In this document: positions 15,476-23,529 of the stretch, one piece after another | How the letters are laid out: each line of letters opens with the position of its first letter | Position numbering within the stretch: position 1 is the stretch's first letter | NCBI GenBank assembly: GCA_039930465.1 | Contig: JBDTTU010000036.1 | Span: 1-39,120 of the forward strand | DNA length: 39,120 bases | From: LMDS01 sp039930465 | Lineage (GTDB): Bacteria; Pseudomonadota; Gammaproteobacteria; Burkholderiales; Burkholderiaceae_C | Direction of reading: 5' to 3' | The notes under the pieces: model-generated | The model's database searches: none | Seen by the model: only the letters and a program-made list of their open reading frames with translations | What the model was told of the DNA's origin: nothing | Made by a program: the position numbers and the translations under genes

Positions 15476-16471
15476 ATGTCTGCACCTCATTCGCACCAGG
15501 CCGCCGCTGGCCATGACCACCACCACGATCAAGATCATCAGGCCGGCCACGGCCACGCCCATCACCACGCGCCGGCCAGCTTCGACCGCGCGTTTGCGAT
15601 CGGCATCACGCTGAACATCGGGTTCGTCGCCGTCGAGGCCTTCTACGGCTGGAAGGTGAATTCGCTGGCGCTGCTGGCCGACGCCGGCCACAACCTCGGT
15701 GACGTGGCCGGGCTGGTGTTGGCCTGGGGCGGCGCGCTGGCCGGGCGGGTGCGGCCTGGGGCACGCTACACCTACGGCTGGAAACGTGCGTCGATCCTGG
15801 CCGCATTCGCCAACGCGCTGCTGCTGCTGGTGGCGATGGGCTCGCTCGCCTGGGAAGCGATCGGCCGCCTGCACGCGCCCGAGCCCACGCAGGGGTTCAC
15901 GGTGATGGTGGTGGCCGGCATCGGCATCTTCGTCAACCTCGGCACCGCGCTGCTGTTCATGCGCGGGCGCGAGCACGACCTGAACATCCAGGGCGCGTTC
16001 ATGCACATGGCGGCCGACGCGCTGGTGTCGGCCGGCGTGGTGCTGGCCGGCGCTTTGTCGCTCTGGTTCGGCTGGGCCTGGCTCGACCCGGTGGCCAGCC
16101 TCGTGATCGCGCTCGTGATCGTGGTCGGCACCTGGCAGCTGTTCCGCCAGTCATTGCACCTGATGTTCGACGGCGTGCCCGAGCACATCGACCTGGCCGC
16201 CGTGCGCACTGCGCTCGAAGCCTTGCCAGGTGTCGACCGTGTGCACGACCTGCACGTGTGGGCCACCGGCACCAGCGATGTGGTGTTGACGGCGCACCTG
16301 GTGGTGCCCACCGGTCAACCGGACGACGCGTTCTTCGAATCGGCCACCCACCTGCTGCGCGAGCGTTTCAGGATCGGCCACGTGACGCTGCAGGTGGTGC
16401 GCGAGCCGTTCATGGCGCTGTGCGAGGGTGCACCCCCGGAGCTTGATCTGCATCAGCCGCACGCGCACTGA
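15476..16471 (+). CDS. cation diffusion facilitator, zinc exporter type
   Basis: The 331-residue CDF transporter exports Zn2+ or similar metals from the cytoplasm in exchange for protons. The N-terminus is His-rich (residues 5-31, about fourteen His), a cytoplasmic metal-binding tail. Six transmembrane helices follow. The zinc-type HxxxD pairs are present in helix 2 (His72/Asp76, AGHNLGD) and helix 5 (His177/Asp181, HMAADAL). A C-terminal cytoplasmic ferredoxin-like domain ends in VHDLHVWATGTSDVVLTAHL. It resembles CzcD/ZitB. No metal-responsive regulator lies next to it; it is divergent from the DUF2157 operon. Confidence 0.93.
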   Translation: MSAPHSHQAAAGHDHHHDQDHQAGHGHAHHHAPASFDRAFAIGITLNIGFVAVEAFYGWKVNSLALLADAGHNLGDVAGLVLAWGGALAGRVRPGARYTYGWKRASILAAFANALLLLVAMGSLAWEAIGRLHAPEPTQGFTVMVVAGIGIFVNLGTALLFMRGREHDLNIQGAFMHMAADALVSAGVVLAGALSLWFGWAWLDPVASLVIALVIVVGTWQLFRQSLHLMFDGVPEHIDLAAVRTALEALPGVDRVHDLHVWATGTSDVVLTAHLVVPTGQPDDAFFESATHLLRERFRIGHVTLQVVREPFMALCEGAPPELDLHQPHAH

Positions 16472-16507
16472 TTGCAGCGCACACTCGCGGCCTGAGAGGG
16501 GTCGGTG

Positions 16508-17470
16508 ATGAAATTCGAGGACTACTACAAGACGCTCGGCGTGGCGCGCGACGCCAAGCCCGACGAGATCAAGCAGGCCTACCGCAAGCTGGCACGCAAA
16601 TACCACCCCGACGTCAGCAAGGAAAAAGACGCCGAGGCCCGCTTCAAGGAAATCGGCGAAGCGGGTGAAGTGCTTCGCGACCCGGAGAAGCGCGCCGCTT
16701 ACGACGCCGCTGGCAGCCAATGGGAGCGCCAGCAAGCGCCGGGTCGCGAACAAGATTTCCAGCCGCCACCGGGCTGGGACGCCGGCTTCGAGTTCAGCGG
16801 CCGCGGCGACAGCGGCGCTGATGCGCGCGACCACAGCGACTTCTTCGAATCGCTGTTCGGCCGCGCCGCGCGTGGTGCGCAGCCACGCCGACCCGACGTG
16901 CACATGACCGGCCAGGACCACCACGCCAAGGTGCTGATCGACCTCGAAGATGCTTACCGCGGGGCGCAGCGCAGCATCTCGCTGCGCATGCCGGTGCTCG
17001 ACGAGCAGGGCCGCGGCGTGATGCAGGAGCGTGTGCTCGACGTCAACATCCCGAAAGGCCTGCGCGAAGGCCAGCACCTGCGCCTGGCCGGCCAGGGCGG
17101 GCCGGGCCTGGGCAACGGCCCGGCCGGCGACCTGTACCTCGACATCGCTTTCAACCCGCACCGCCTGTACCGTGTCGACGGGCGTGATGTCTATCTCGAC
17201 CTGCCGGTCACGCCCTGGGAGGCGGCGCTCGGGGCCAGTGTCACCGTGCCCACGCCCGATGCCCGTGTCGAGCTGAGCATTCCGCCCGGCTCGGCGGGCG
17301 GCCGCAAGCTGCGCCTGAAGGGCAAGGGCATCCCAGGCCAGCCGGCGGGCGACTTCTACGTGCTGCTGGCGATCGCCCTGCCGCCGGCCGACGGGCCGAA
17401 GGCCAAGGCGGCGTACGAGGCGTTTGCCGGCGCCTTCGATTTCGATCCACGCACCCATCTGCAAGGATGA
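16508..17470 (+). CDS. cbpA: curved-DNA-binding J-domain co-chaperone CbpA
   Basis: The 320-residue class II J-protein has an N-terminal J domain with the HPD motif at residues 33-35 (KYHPDVSKE). A linker and two C-terminal substrate-binding beta domains follow, without the DnaJ zinc-finger cysteines. CbpA stimulates DnaK ATPase and in E. coli also binds curved DNA in stationary phase. The start is ATG 16508, matching the family M-x-F-x-DYY opening, with GAGAGG upstream; GTG 16505 is adjacent. Its stop codon lies just before cbpM, and the two form the usual co-chaperone and modulator operon. Confidence 0.95.
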   Translation: MKFEDYYKTLGVARDAKPDEIKQAYRKLARKYHPDVSKEKDAEARFKEIGEAGEVLRDPEKRAAYDAAGSQWERQQAPGREQDFQPPPGWDAGFEFSGRGDSGADARDHSDFFESLFGRAARGAQPRRPDVHMTGQDHHAKVLIDLEDAYRGAQRSISLRMPVLDEQGRGVMQERVLDVNIPKGLREGQHLRLAGQGGPGLGNGPAGDLYLDIAFNPHRLYRVDGRDVYLDLPVTPWEAALGASVTVPTPDARVELSIPPGSAGGRKLRLKGKGIPGQPAGDFYVLLAIALPPADGPKAKAAYEAFAGAFDFDPRTHLQG

Positions 17471-17475
17471 ACACC

Positions 17476-17793
17476 ATGAGCCGCATCCGCGTCACCGCCG
17501 AGGTCGTCGAAGAAGACCTGCGCTTCAGCCTGCCCGAGCTGTGCCGCGTTTGCGGCGCGCCCGAAGAGCAGGTCCGCGTCTGGGCCGTTGAGGGGGTTCT
17601 CGAGCCGATCGTGGGCGCCTCGCCCGCGGAATGGTACTTTTCCGGCGCCGCGCTGCGCCGTGCCCGGCTGGCGCTGACGCTCGCGCGCGAACTCGAGGTC
17701 AATGCTCCCGGCGTGGCGCTGGCGCTCGACCTGATGGACGAGGTCGCGGCGCTGCAGGCGGCGCTGCGGCGCGCAGGTATCGGCCAGCGTTAA
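17476..17793 (+). CDS. cbpM: chaperone modulator CbpM
   Basis: The 105-residue MerR-like protein binds the CbpA J domain and blocks its co-chaperone and DNA-binding activities. It has the typical helix-rich make-up (FSLPELCRVCGAPEEQVRVWAVEGVLEP, then long helices to the end). Two starts are possible. ATG 17467 overlaps the cbpA stop but has its purines immediately adjacent. ATG 17476 has AAGG at 17463-17466 with proper spacing and is preferred. It ends 6 bp from the convergent DUF1501 gene. Confidence 0.9.
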   Translation: MSRIRVTAEVVEEDLRFSLPELCRVCGAPEEQVRVWAVEGVLEPIVGASPAEWYFSGAALRRARLALTLARELEVNAPGVALALDLMDEVAALQAALRRAGIGQR

Positions 17794-17799
17794 CGGGCC

Positions 17800-19173
17800 C
17801 TAAACGAAGCCCAGGTTGCGCTGCGAAGCGTTCCAGTTCGCGAGATTCGGCAGCAGCGTCAGCAGCTCGGTGTCGCTGATGCCGAACCACTTGCCGAGCG
17901 TGGCGGCGTATTGGTCGACCGAGGTACTGGGCAGCAAGCGGCCCTGGCCCACGTCGTCGGGCCCGTCGTTGGCCACCGCCGGCGGCGTGCCGTAGTAGCG
18001 CCCGCCGTTGACGGCGCCGCCGAGCATGAAGTGCATGCTGCCCCAGCCGTGGTCTGAGCCGTCGTTGGCAGTGAGCGTTCGGCCGAAGTCGGATGCGGTG
18101 AAGGTGGTCACGCGGTTCGCCACGCCGAGTTCGACGGTGGCGGCGTAAAACGCGCTCATCGCGCCCGCCACGCTGGCGAGCAGGCCGGGGTGCACGGCGG
18201 CCAGGCCGTCGTGCGTGTCGAAGCCACCCATGGAGACGAAGAACACCTGGCGTTTGGCACCCACTTCGCTGGCGGTGCTGATCATGCGCGCCACCAGCTT
18301 CAGCTGGTCGGCCAGGCCGTTGCCGGTGGGGAACACGGTGGTGATGGCGGGGCCACCGGCGAGCGCGGCCGAGAGCTGGTCACCGGCCATCAGCGAGCGA
18401 GACATGACGCGTGTGTACTCGTTCTCGAACAGGTGCGCGCTCGGCGCCGTGACGAGGTTCTTCAGCGCCGTGGAACACGCTGCCGAGCCGAACAGCGGGC
18501 TCGTCAGGCCGGCCAGCGCTACCGGGCCGCTCGACGACACCTGGTACTGCACCGCGCTGTGGCCCGAGAGGTAGACCGCGTTGCCCGACACGTTCACGCA
18601 GGTGAAGGTGGCATTGCCGTTGCCGGCCTCGAACAGGTCGCCCATGCGCCCGCCCCAGCCCGAGGTGGCCCCTTCGGGCGACGAAGATTGCCAGACCGAC
18701 TGCTGGTCGTTGTGCGAGAACAGCTTGGGCGGCAGGGCGACAGTCTTGTTCTTGTACTGGATCTTCGTCGTCGGCTCGACCAGCGTGCCGACGTTGAGCA
18801 TCACGCCCATGCGGCCGGCGTTGAAGATCGACAGCAAGGGGCCGAGTTCCGGCGCGAGCGCGTACTGCAGGCCGCTCGGCAAGGCCACGGTCGGTGTCAG
18901 CAGCGTCGGCGTGAGTGCGCTGTTGGCATAAGCGAGCGTCGGCCGCATGCCCTGGTAGGCGGCGTAGCGCGCCGCGTCGTACGGGATCAGCGTGTTGCCG
19001 TAGTCGTTGCCGCCGTACAGGAAGACGCACACCAGCGCCTTGTAGTCGGTGGCCGTCGCGGCGGCGGCTTCGCCGATGGCGGCGAGGTTCAGCGCCCAGG
19101 GCGCAGCGGCGCCGGCGAGCGAGAGGGTGGAAGCGCGCTGCAGGAAAGCGCGGCGTGAGGATGGGGTGGTCAT
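17800..19173 (-). CDS. DUF1501 exported protein (Tat signal)
   Basis: The 457-residue protein starts with a twin-arginine signal (S-R-R-A-F-L-Q, Arg7/Arg8) and a hydrophobic stretch ending AAAA near residue 40, so it is exported folded. The body matches the DUF1501 family, distantly related to sulfatase/alkaline-phosphatase folds: LVCVFLYGGNDYGNTLIPYD near the start, SMGGFDTHDG, and SDFGRTLTANDGSDHGWG near the C-terminus. Asp and His in the last two segments could bind metal. It lies 10 bp downstream of the DUF1800 gene; the two families are regularly paired. The function is unknown. Confidence 0.88.
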   Translation of the reverse strand: MTTPSSRRAFLQRASTLSLAGAAAPWALNLAAIGEAAAATATDYKALVCVFLYGGNDYGNTLIPYDAARYAAYQGMRPTLAYANSALTPTLLTPTVALPSGLQYALAPELGPLLSIFNAGRMGVMLNVGTLVEPTTKIQYKNKTVALPPKLFSHNDQQSVWQSSSPEGATSGWGGRMGDLFEAGNGNATFTCVNVSGNAVYLSGHSAVQYQVSSSGPVALAGLTSPLFGSAACSTALKNLVTAPSAHLFENEYTRVMSRSLMAGDQLSAALAGGPAITTVFPTGNGLADQLKLVARMISTASEVGAKRQVFFVSMGGFDTHDGLAAVHPGLLASVAGAMSAFYAATVELGVANRVTTFTASDFGRTLTANDGSDHGWGSMHFMLGGAVNGGRYYGTPPAVANDGPDDVGQGRLLPSTSVDQYAATLGKWFGISDTELLTLLPNLANWNASQRNLGFV

Positions 19174-19183
19174 CTTGCTGCCC

Positions 19184-20887
19184 TCATTTCTGGACGATGA
19201 ACTCGGGCGCCGCGAGCACCAGCACGAGTGCGGCGTTGATGCGGTTGCGGCGCGCAACGTCGGTGCCGCCGGCCATGGTCTGCAGCGCCGCGGCGAGCGT
19301 GGCCACGGTGGTGGCGCCGAGCTGGTTGGCGGCGAGCACGAGGTTGATCTCGTCGAGCAGCGCTTGCGCGTCGTCGGCCAGTGGCGTGAGGCTCGTGTAG
19401 TCGGGCGTGAGGTCACCGACCGAGCCGGCCACGGCGCGCTGCAGGAAGTTGATGCAGCCGACCACCGACGATTCGTTGGCGATCTGGAATTCCGGCGCCA
19501 CCAGCGCGGCGCTGCCGAGCGGGCTGTTCGGCGGCACATAACCGGGGCGGAAAAAATTGAACACCGAAGGCGAGCGCAGCGGGCTCTGCGCCAGCCCCTT
19601 GGCCGAGTCGGACGTATCGCCCACCTTCCACAGCTCGCTCGGCGAGCTGGTGTTGAAGGCACGCGCCCAGCCGGTGAAGCGCAGCATCGGCTCGCGCAGC
19701 TTGCCGAACGACGGGCTTGCGGCGGTGGCCGCGTTGCGCGCCTCGTCGTCGAGCAGCACGGCGCGGATCACGGCGCCCAGGTTGCCGCGGTCGGCGCTGT
19801 TGTTGAACACGGCCGCCACGCGCGCCACATAGGCCGGGCTCGGGTTGCTGGTGACCAGCCGCTGGATCAACTGGCGGCTGAAGAACGGGGCGGTGTTGGG
19901 GTGGGCGAAGATCTTGTCGAGTGCCTGGGTGAGCGCTGCGGTGGCGTCGGTTCCCGAAGCAATCGTGAGGCCGAGGAAGGTCTTGGCGCCGGTCTCGTAG
20001 CGGCTCGCCACCTGCACCATCGGCCGGCGCTTGAAGTCTGGCGTGGCCGTGGCGGCCGAGCCCGTGAGGCCGGCGAAATCGAACTCCCAGCCGGTGAACA
20101 CGCGCGCCAGGCCGGTGATGTCGTCGAGCCCGTAGGTTTCGGTCGCCTTCCCGCCGGTGAGCTGGGGCGTGCCGTCGGGGTTGAGCTGCAGCAGGCCGAT
20201 GGTGAACAGCTGCATCAGCTCGCGAGCGTAGTTCTCGTCGGGCAGGGCACCGCTGGTGGTGTTGGCCTTGGCGCTGCCGCGGTAGGTGAGGTACACGCCC
20301 ATCGTGCCGCTGAGCGAGATCTGCTGCAGCAGCGCGCGGTGGCTGCCGAAGGCGCCGGCTTCCAGCAGTTCGAGATAACTCGCCGCGGCGAACTGCTTCC
20401 AGCCATTGCCGTTGGCCAGGCCGTCGATCGAGATCACGAAGATCTCGCTGAGCGCGAGCGTGATGCGCTGGCGCAAGGTGTCGGGGGCGCTCAGCAGCTT
20501 GTTCCAGGCCACAGAGTCGAAGCCGGCTTCGTTGTTCTTGTAGGTGATGTCGGTCAGGCCGCCCGCGACGAGCAGGTCCCATCGGGTGCCCGAGACCGGG
20601 AGTTCGAACTGCTCGTCGAGCCAGCCGGCGTAACCGAGCGCCTGCACGCGGGCGATCTGGGCGCGGTTCGCGCCCATCGAGGCCTGGGCCAGGAAACGTG
20701 AGGCTTCGGCGGCGGTGGGAGGTGCGGGCGCTGGCGCAGGTGCGGGCGCGGTCGAACCGTCACTCCCTCCCCCACAAGCCGCGAGCGCCGAAGCAAAGGC
20801 GGCGACAACGCTGGCCGGCAGCGGGCCCGATGGTGTGCCTGGCGCGGGTGTTGTGGGCTGCACTTCGAGGTCGGCCGTCGTCGTCAT
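19184..20887 (-). CDS. DUF1800 exported protein
   Basis: The 567-residue DUF1800 protein is the usual partner of DUF1501. Hallmarks are RFLAQASMGANRAQI, LALSEIFVIS, LPDENYARELMQLFTIGL (a conserved Asn-Tyr-Ala-Arg-Glu-Leu segment), GLARVFTGWEF, FFSRQLIQRLV and SPSVFNFFRPGYVPPNS. The N-terminus is odd: a hydrophobic stretch and a lipobox-like L-A-A-C-G-G-G occur around residues 34-41, after about 20 mostly uncharged residues. A Pro/Ala repeat follows at about 46-57. A lipoprotein anchor is possible. The start ATG 20887 has GGGGAGAG upstream. The biochemical role is unknown. Confidence 0.88.
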   Translation of the reverse strand: MTTTADLEVQPTTPAPGTPSGPLPASVVAAFASALAACGGGSDGSTAPAPAPAPAPPTAAEASRFLAQASMGANRAQIARVQALGYAGWLDEQFELPVSGTRWDLLVAGGLTDITYKNNEAGFDSVAWNKLLSAPDTLRQRITLALSEIFVISIDGLANGNGWKQFAAASYLELLEAGAFGSHRALLQQISLSGTMGVYLTYRGSAKANTTSGALPDENYARELMQLFTIGLLQLNPDGTPQLTGGKATETYGLDDITGLARVFTGWEFDFAGLTGSAATATPDFKRRPMVQVASRYETGAKTFLGLTIASGTDATAALTQALDKIFAHPNTAPFFSRQLIQRLVTSNPSPAYVARVAAVFNNSADRGNLGAVIRAVLLDDEARNAATAASPSFGKLREPMLRFTGWARAFNTSSPSELWKVGDTSDSAKGLAQSPLRSPSVFNFFRPGYVPPNSPLGSAALVAPEFQIANESSVVGCINFLQRAVAGSVGDLTPDYTSLTPLADDAQALLDEINLVLAANQLGATTVATLAAALQTMAGGTDVARRNRINAALVLVLAAPEFIVQK

Positions 20888-20954
20888 GCTTGTCTCTCCC
20901 CGGTGTGGATTTGCATTTCAACCCTGAAACACGGGAACTGGTTTAAGGCCACAA

Positions 20955-20983
20955 AGTAAAGTGCGCTTAACCTCGTCACGCAA
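20955..20983 (-). promoter_or_regulatory. sigma70-like promoter for the DUF1800-DUF1501 operon
   Basis: On the minus strand, TTGCGT (20983-20978) and TTTACT (20960-20955) are separated by 17 bp. This predicts transcription from about 20,948 and a leader of roughly 60 nt before the DUF1800 ATG. It lies in the 159-bp gap with the divergent channel gene. Confidence 0.4.
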
Positions 20984-21046
20984 TGTGTCAGGGCACGCAT
21001 CGCGCGAGCTGTGCCCCTTTCGATGGTCTCAACCGCACGTTCGCCC

Positions 21047-21934
21047 ATGAATAAAACGCCCGCTTCAACACAGCCCCTGCCGGACTTCGGGCGGCCCATC
21101 ACCGGCTGGCGGCTGCGCCTGTACACCGTGATTTTCGAAGCCGACACCCGCGCCGGGCGGGCCTTCGACGTGACCCTGATCGGGTGCATCCTCGCCAGCG
21201 TGGCGGTGGTGGTGCTCGACAGCATGGCCACCGTGCACGTGCGCCATGCCACCCTGCTTGGCGTGCTCGAATGGAGCTTCACGCTGCTTTTCAGCGCCGA
21301 GTACCTTGCCCGACTGGCCTGTGTGCGCCACCCGTGGCGATACGCGCGCAGTGGCTTCGGCATCATCGACCTGCTGGCGGTGCTGCCCACTTACATGGCG
21401 GTGCTGGTGCCCGGGCTGCATGCCCTGATCGATGTGCGGGTGCTGCGCCTGCTGCGCGTGTTCCGCATTTTCAAGCTCGGCGCCTATGTGGCCGAGTTCG
21501 GTGCACTGGGCCAGGCGTTGGCGGCATCGCGGCGCAAGATCTTCGTGTTCATGTCGTTCGTGATGCTCGTGGTGGTGGTGATGGGAACGCTGATGTACGT
21601 GGTGGAAGGGCCGGCCAACGGCTACACCAGCATTCCGGTTGGCGTGTACTGGGCCATCACCACGATGACCACGGTCGGCTTCGGTGACATCACGCCCAAG
21701 ACCGATCTGGGGCGATTGCTGGCCTCGCTGATGATGCTGATGGGCTGGGGTACGCTCGCGGTGCCGACCGGCATCGTCAGCGCCGAGTTCAGTGCCCAGA
21801 AGACACGCCGCGCGCCGACCACGCGCACCTGCCACGAATGCCTGAGCGAAGGCCACCTGCCCGGCGCGAAATTCTGCTGCGACTGCGGCGCCGCCCTGCC
21901 GCCTTGGCAGCGCGACGCCGAGGCGGTGGTGTGA
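21047..21934 (+). CDS. voltage-gated potassium channel with C-terminal zinc ribbon
   Basis: The 295-residue protein is a six-helix Kv-type channel. Helices S1-S3 are followed by an S4 voltage sensor with regularly spaced Arg (RVLRLLRVFRIFK, about 131-143). The pore carries the K+ selectivity filter TTVGFGD (208-214). After S6 the cytoplasmic tail has a Cys4 motif, Cys262-x2-Cys265 and Cys277-x2-Cys280 (with Cys278 adjacent), in TCHECLSEGHLPGAKFCCDC; this looks like a zinc ribbon. Such a tail may sense zinc or redox state or aid tetramer assembly; this is inference. Upstream GTG 21011 and ATG 21023 are alternative starts. The gene is divergent from DUF1800. Confidence 0.9.
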   Translation: MNKTPASTQPLPDFGRPITGWRLRLYTVIFEADTRAGRAFDVTLIGCILASVAVVVLDSMATVHVRHATLLGVLEWSFTLLFSAEYLARLACVRHPWRYARSGFGIIDLLAVLPTYMAVLVPGLHALIDVRVLRLLRVFRIFKLGAYVAEFGALGQALAASRRKIFVFMSFVMLVVVVMGTLMYVVEGPANGYTSIPVGVYWAITTMTTVGFGDITPKTDLGRLLASLMMLMGWGTLAVPTGIVSAEFSAQKTRRAPTTRTCHECLSEGHLPGAKFCCDCGAALPPWQRDAEAVV

Positions 21935-21955
21935 GAGCCTGAGAGTCTTTCGAAC

Positions 21956-22621
21956 ATGCAGCAACGCTGGCGTGGCCCGCTTCGTGCCGTGATCGTCGAC
22001 CTGGACGGCACGATGATCGACACCGTGGGTGATTTTCTCGAAGCGCTGAGCCTGAGCCTGGGTGCGCTCGCGTTGCCGCCAGTAGACCGCGCTTTCATCG
22101 AGCGCACGGTCGGCAAGGGCTCGGAGCACCTGATCCGCAGCACCCTGCAGCACGTGGGCGCCGATGCCGTGCTCTACGACGATGCGTGGGCGCTGTACCA
22201 GCGCCACTACCTGGCCATCAACGGACAACGCTCGGTGGTGTACCCGGGGGTGGTGGAAGGGCTGGAGCGCATGCGCTCATGCGGGCTGAAGCTGGCGTGC
22301 CTGACCAACAAGCCGAGCGCGTTTGCCGTTCCGCTGCTGCAGGCCAAGGGCCTGCACAAGTACTTCGCTGCCGTGTTCGGCGGCGATGCGTTTGAGCGCA
22401 AGAAGCCCGACCCGTTGCCGCTGCTGAAGACCTGCGAAGCGCTCGGCAGCCTGCCGGCGCACACGCTGATGGTGGGTGACTCAAGCAACGACGCACGGGC
22501 TGCGAGGGCCGCAGGCTGCCCCGTGGTGCTGATGAGCTACGGCTACAACCACGGCGAACCCGCCAGCTCGGCCGGGGCCGACGCGGTGATCGACCGCCTC
22601 GACGAACTGGACCTGGGCTGA
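21956..22621 (+). CDS. gph: HAD-family phosphatase, phosphoglycolate phosphatase-like
   Basis: The 221-residue haloacid-dehalogenase hydrolase has motif I VDLDGTMID with nucleophile Asp15 and acid/base Asp17. A helical cap follows, then motif II LTNKPS, a motif III Lys in ERKKPDP, and motif IV GDSSND. It most resembles Gph, which removes 2-phosphoglycolate arising from DNA repair or Rubisco oxygenation, and gph commonly lies just before trpE in betaproteobacteria. Here a minus-strand chalcone-isomerase-type gene separates them. It follows the channel gene by 21 bp and may be co-transcribed with it. Substrate assignment within HAD proteins remains approximate. Confidence 0.85.
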   Translation: MQQRWRGPLRAVIVDLDGTMIDTVGDFLEALSLSLGALALPPVDRAFIERTVGKGSEHLIRSTLQHVGADAVLYDDAWALYQRHYLAINGQRSVVYPGVVEGLERMRSCGLKLACLTNKPSAFAVPLLQAKGLHKYFAAVFGGDAFERKKPDPLPLLKTCEALGSLPAHTLMVGDSSNDARAARAAGCPVVLMSYGYNHGEPASSAGADAVIDRLDELDLG

Positions 22622-22631
22622 ACCGGCTGGC

Positions 22632-23252
22632 TCAGTTGTTCATGTCGCGCACGACCGCCGCCTTGCCGAGCAGTGCATTTTTCAGCTGCGAATCGGCTGG
22701 CGACTTGCCGAGCCAGATCTTCATCAGCGCGGTGAAGAACTCGGGCTCCTTGATCGGCTCGCTCGCAGCCTTGCCGTTGATGACGATCGAGGTGCCCTGG
22801 CCCGGCACCCAGTCGACGTAGAAATATTCGCCCGCGGCGAGCTTCTTCTTGGCCGAGAAGATGTCGCTCAGGCGCAGCGTGCCGGCGATCGACTTCGAGA
22901 ATTCTTCGCGGGGCGCGTTGTCCTGCATCCCACGGGTGAAGAGCTTGCCGAGCTCGTTGGCGTCGATGTCACGCAGCATCACGATGTGCAGGCGCTTCGG
23001 GCCGGGCGCGGCGTACACCTCTTCTGGTGCGCCGACCTTGGTGCCCAGGTACAGGCCCGCGGTGTAAACCTTGAAGATGGCCTTGTAGCGCACGCCAGCG
23101 CCATTGAGCACGAGCTTGGCGCCGCCCAGTTGTTCGCTGGCTTCGTACTTCACGCCACCAACTTCGGTGGTCTGGGCCTGGGCCGCAAGGGGGCTCAGCG
23201 ACATCAGGGTGGAAAGGATCGCGGCAGAAATCAGGGTCACGCGTCGGGACAC
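22632..23252 (-). CDS. exported chalcone isomerase-family protein
   Basis: The 206-residue protein starts at GTG 23252, supported by GGAG 7 nt upstream; a longer TTG-initiated frame to 23,294 is less likely. Residues 1 to about 27 are a Sec signal peptide (ISAAILSTLMSLSPLAAQA). The mature domain matches the chalcone-isomerase-like fold common in proteobacteria: LVLNGAGVRYKAIFKVYTAGLYLG, then IVMLRDIDANELGKLFTRGM, and the C-terminal FFTALMKIWLG. Bacterial periplasmic members are not flavonoid enzymes and may bind lipids or fatty acids; the role is unknown. The gene interrupts the usual gph-trpE neighbourhood in the opposite orientation. Confidence 0.85.
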   Translation of the reverse strand: MSRRVTLISAAILSTLMSLSPLAAQAQTTEVGGVKYEASEQLGGAKLVLNGAGVRYKAIFKVYTAGLYLGTKVGAPEEVYAAPGPKRLHIVMLRDIDANELGKLFTRGMQDNAPREEFSKSIAGTLRLSDIFSAKKKLAAGEYFYVDWVPGQGTSIVINGKAASEPIKEPEFFTALMKIWLGKSPADSQLKNALLGKAAVVRDMNN

Positions 23253-23384
23253 GGCACATCTCCAAAAAACAGGGTCGAGGCCACTTCGGCCCAAAAAGTT
23301 TCCCAGTTTGGGCAGCTCCCCCAGCGCTGTCCAGCAACGTTTTCACGTTCCCTTTGGGAGCGGTGTTCCGTGAGGCCGCGCTGC

Positions 23385-23390
23385 TACACT
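23385..23390 (+). promoter_or_regulatory. -10-like box for trpL/trpE
   Basis: TACACT lies exactly 7 nt before the trpL ATG, so transcription would start at or next to the A of that ATG. No good -35 hexamer is visible. The absence of any Shine-Dalgarno before trpL supports a leaderless start. Confidence 0.4.
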
Positions 23391-23397
23391 TTGGCCC

Positions 23398-23490
23398 ATG
23401 TTTTCAACCCGCAAACAAACCAAAGGGTCGCACGACCGGGGAGCCTGGCCCTGGCGGGGCCCGCTTCGCGCCGCCCTGGCGCTGGTTTAG
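23398..23490 (+). CDS. trpL: trp leader peptide (attenuator ORF)
   Basis: This 30-codon ORF reads MFSTRKQTKGSHDRGAWPWR and ends at TAG 23488. Trp codons fall at positions 17 (23446-23448) and 19 (23452-23454), the expected sensor for tryptophan starvation. It is followed by overlapping hairpins that fit attenuation control of trpE. There is no ribosome binding site before the ATG, and a -10-like TACACT lies 7 nt upstream, suggesting leaderless translation as described for the Sinorhizobium trpL. Tryptophan is the rarest residue in proteins, so W-P-W in a short frame directly upstream of trpE is unlikely by chance. Direct evidence of translation is lacking. Confidence 0.75.
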   Translation: MFSTRKQTKGSHDRGAWPWRGPLRAALALV

Positions 23491-23529
23491 TTTGCTGCGG
23501 GCTGCGCCGGGTTTCAGACGAACCGGCGC
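23468..23529 (+). promoter_or_regulatory. trp attenuator: four alternative pairing segments
   Basis: Segments are 1: GCGCC 23468-23472; 2: GGCGC 23478-23482; 3: GCGCCGG 23504-23510; 4: CCGGCGC 23523-23529. Pairs 1:2, 2:3 and 3:4 are mutually exclusive. The 2:3 antiterminator extends to 8 bp (23475-23482 with 23504-23511, one G-U). The 3:4 stem is 7 bp plus 2 A-U pairs beyond a bulged G, with a 7-nt loop. A ribosome stalled at the Trp codons covers up to segment 1 and frees segment 2. One reaching the stop at 23488 covers segment 2 and lets 3:4 form. No U-tract follows 3:4, so termination may be Rho-assisted. The gap from 23530 to trpE holds one more 5-bp stem (23545-23549 with 23559-23563). 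Confidence 0.65.
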
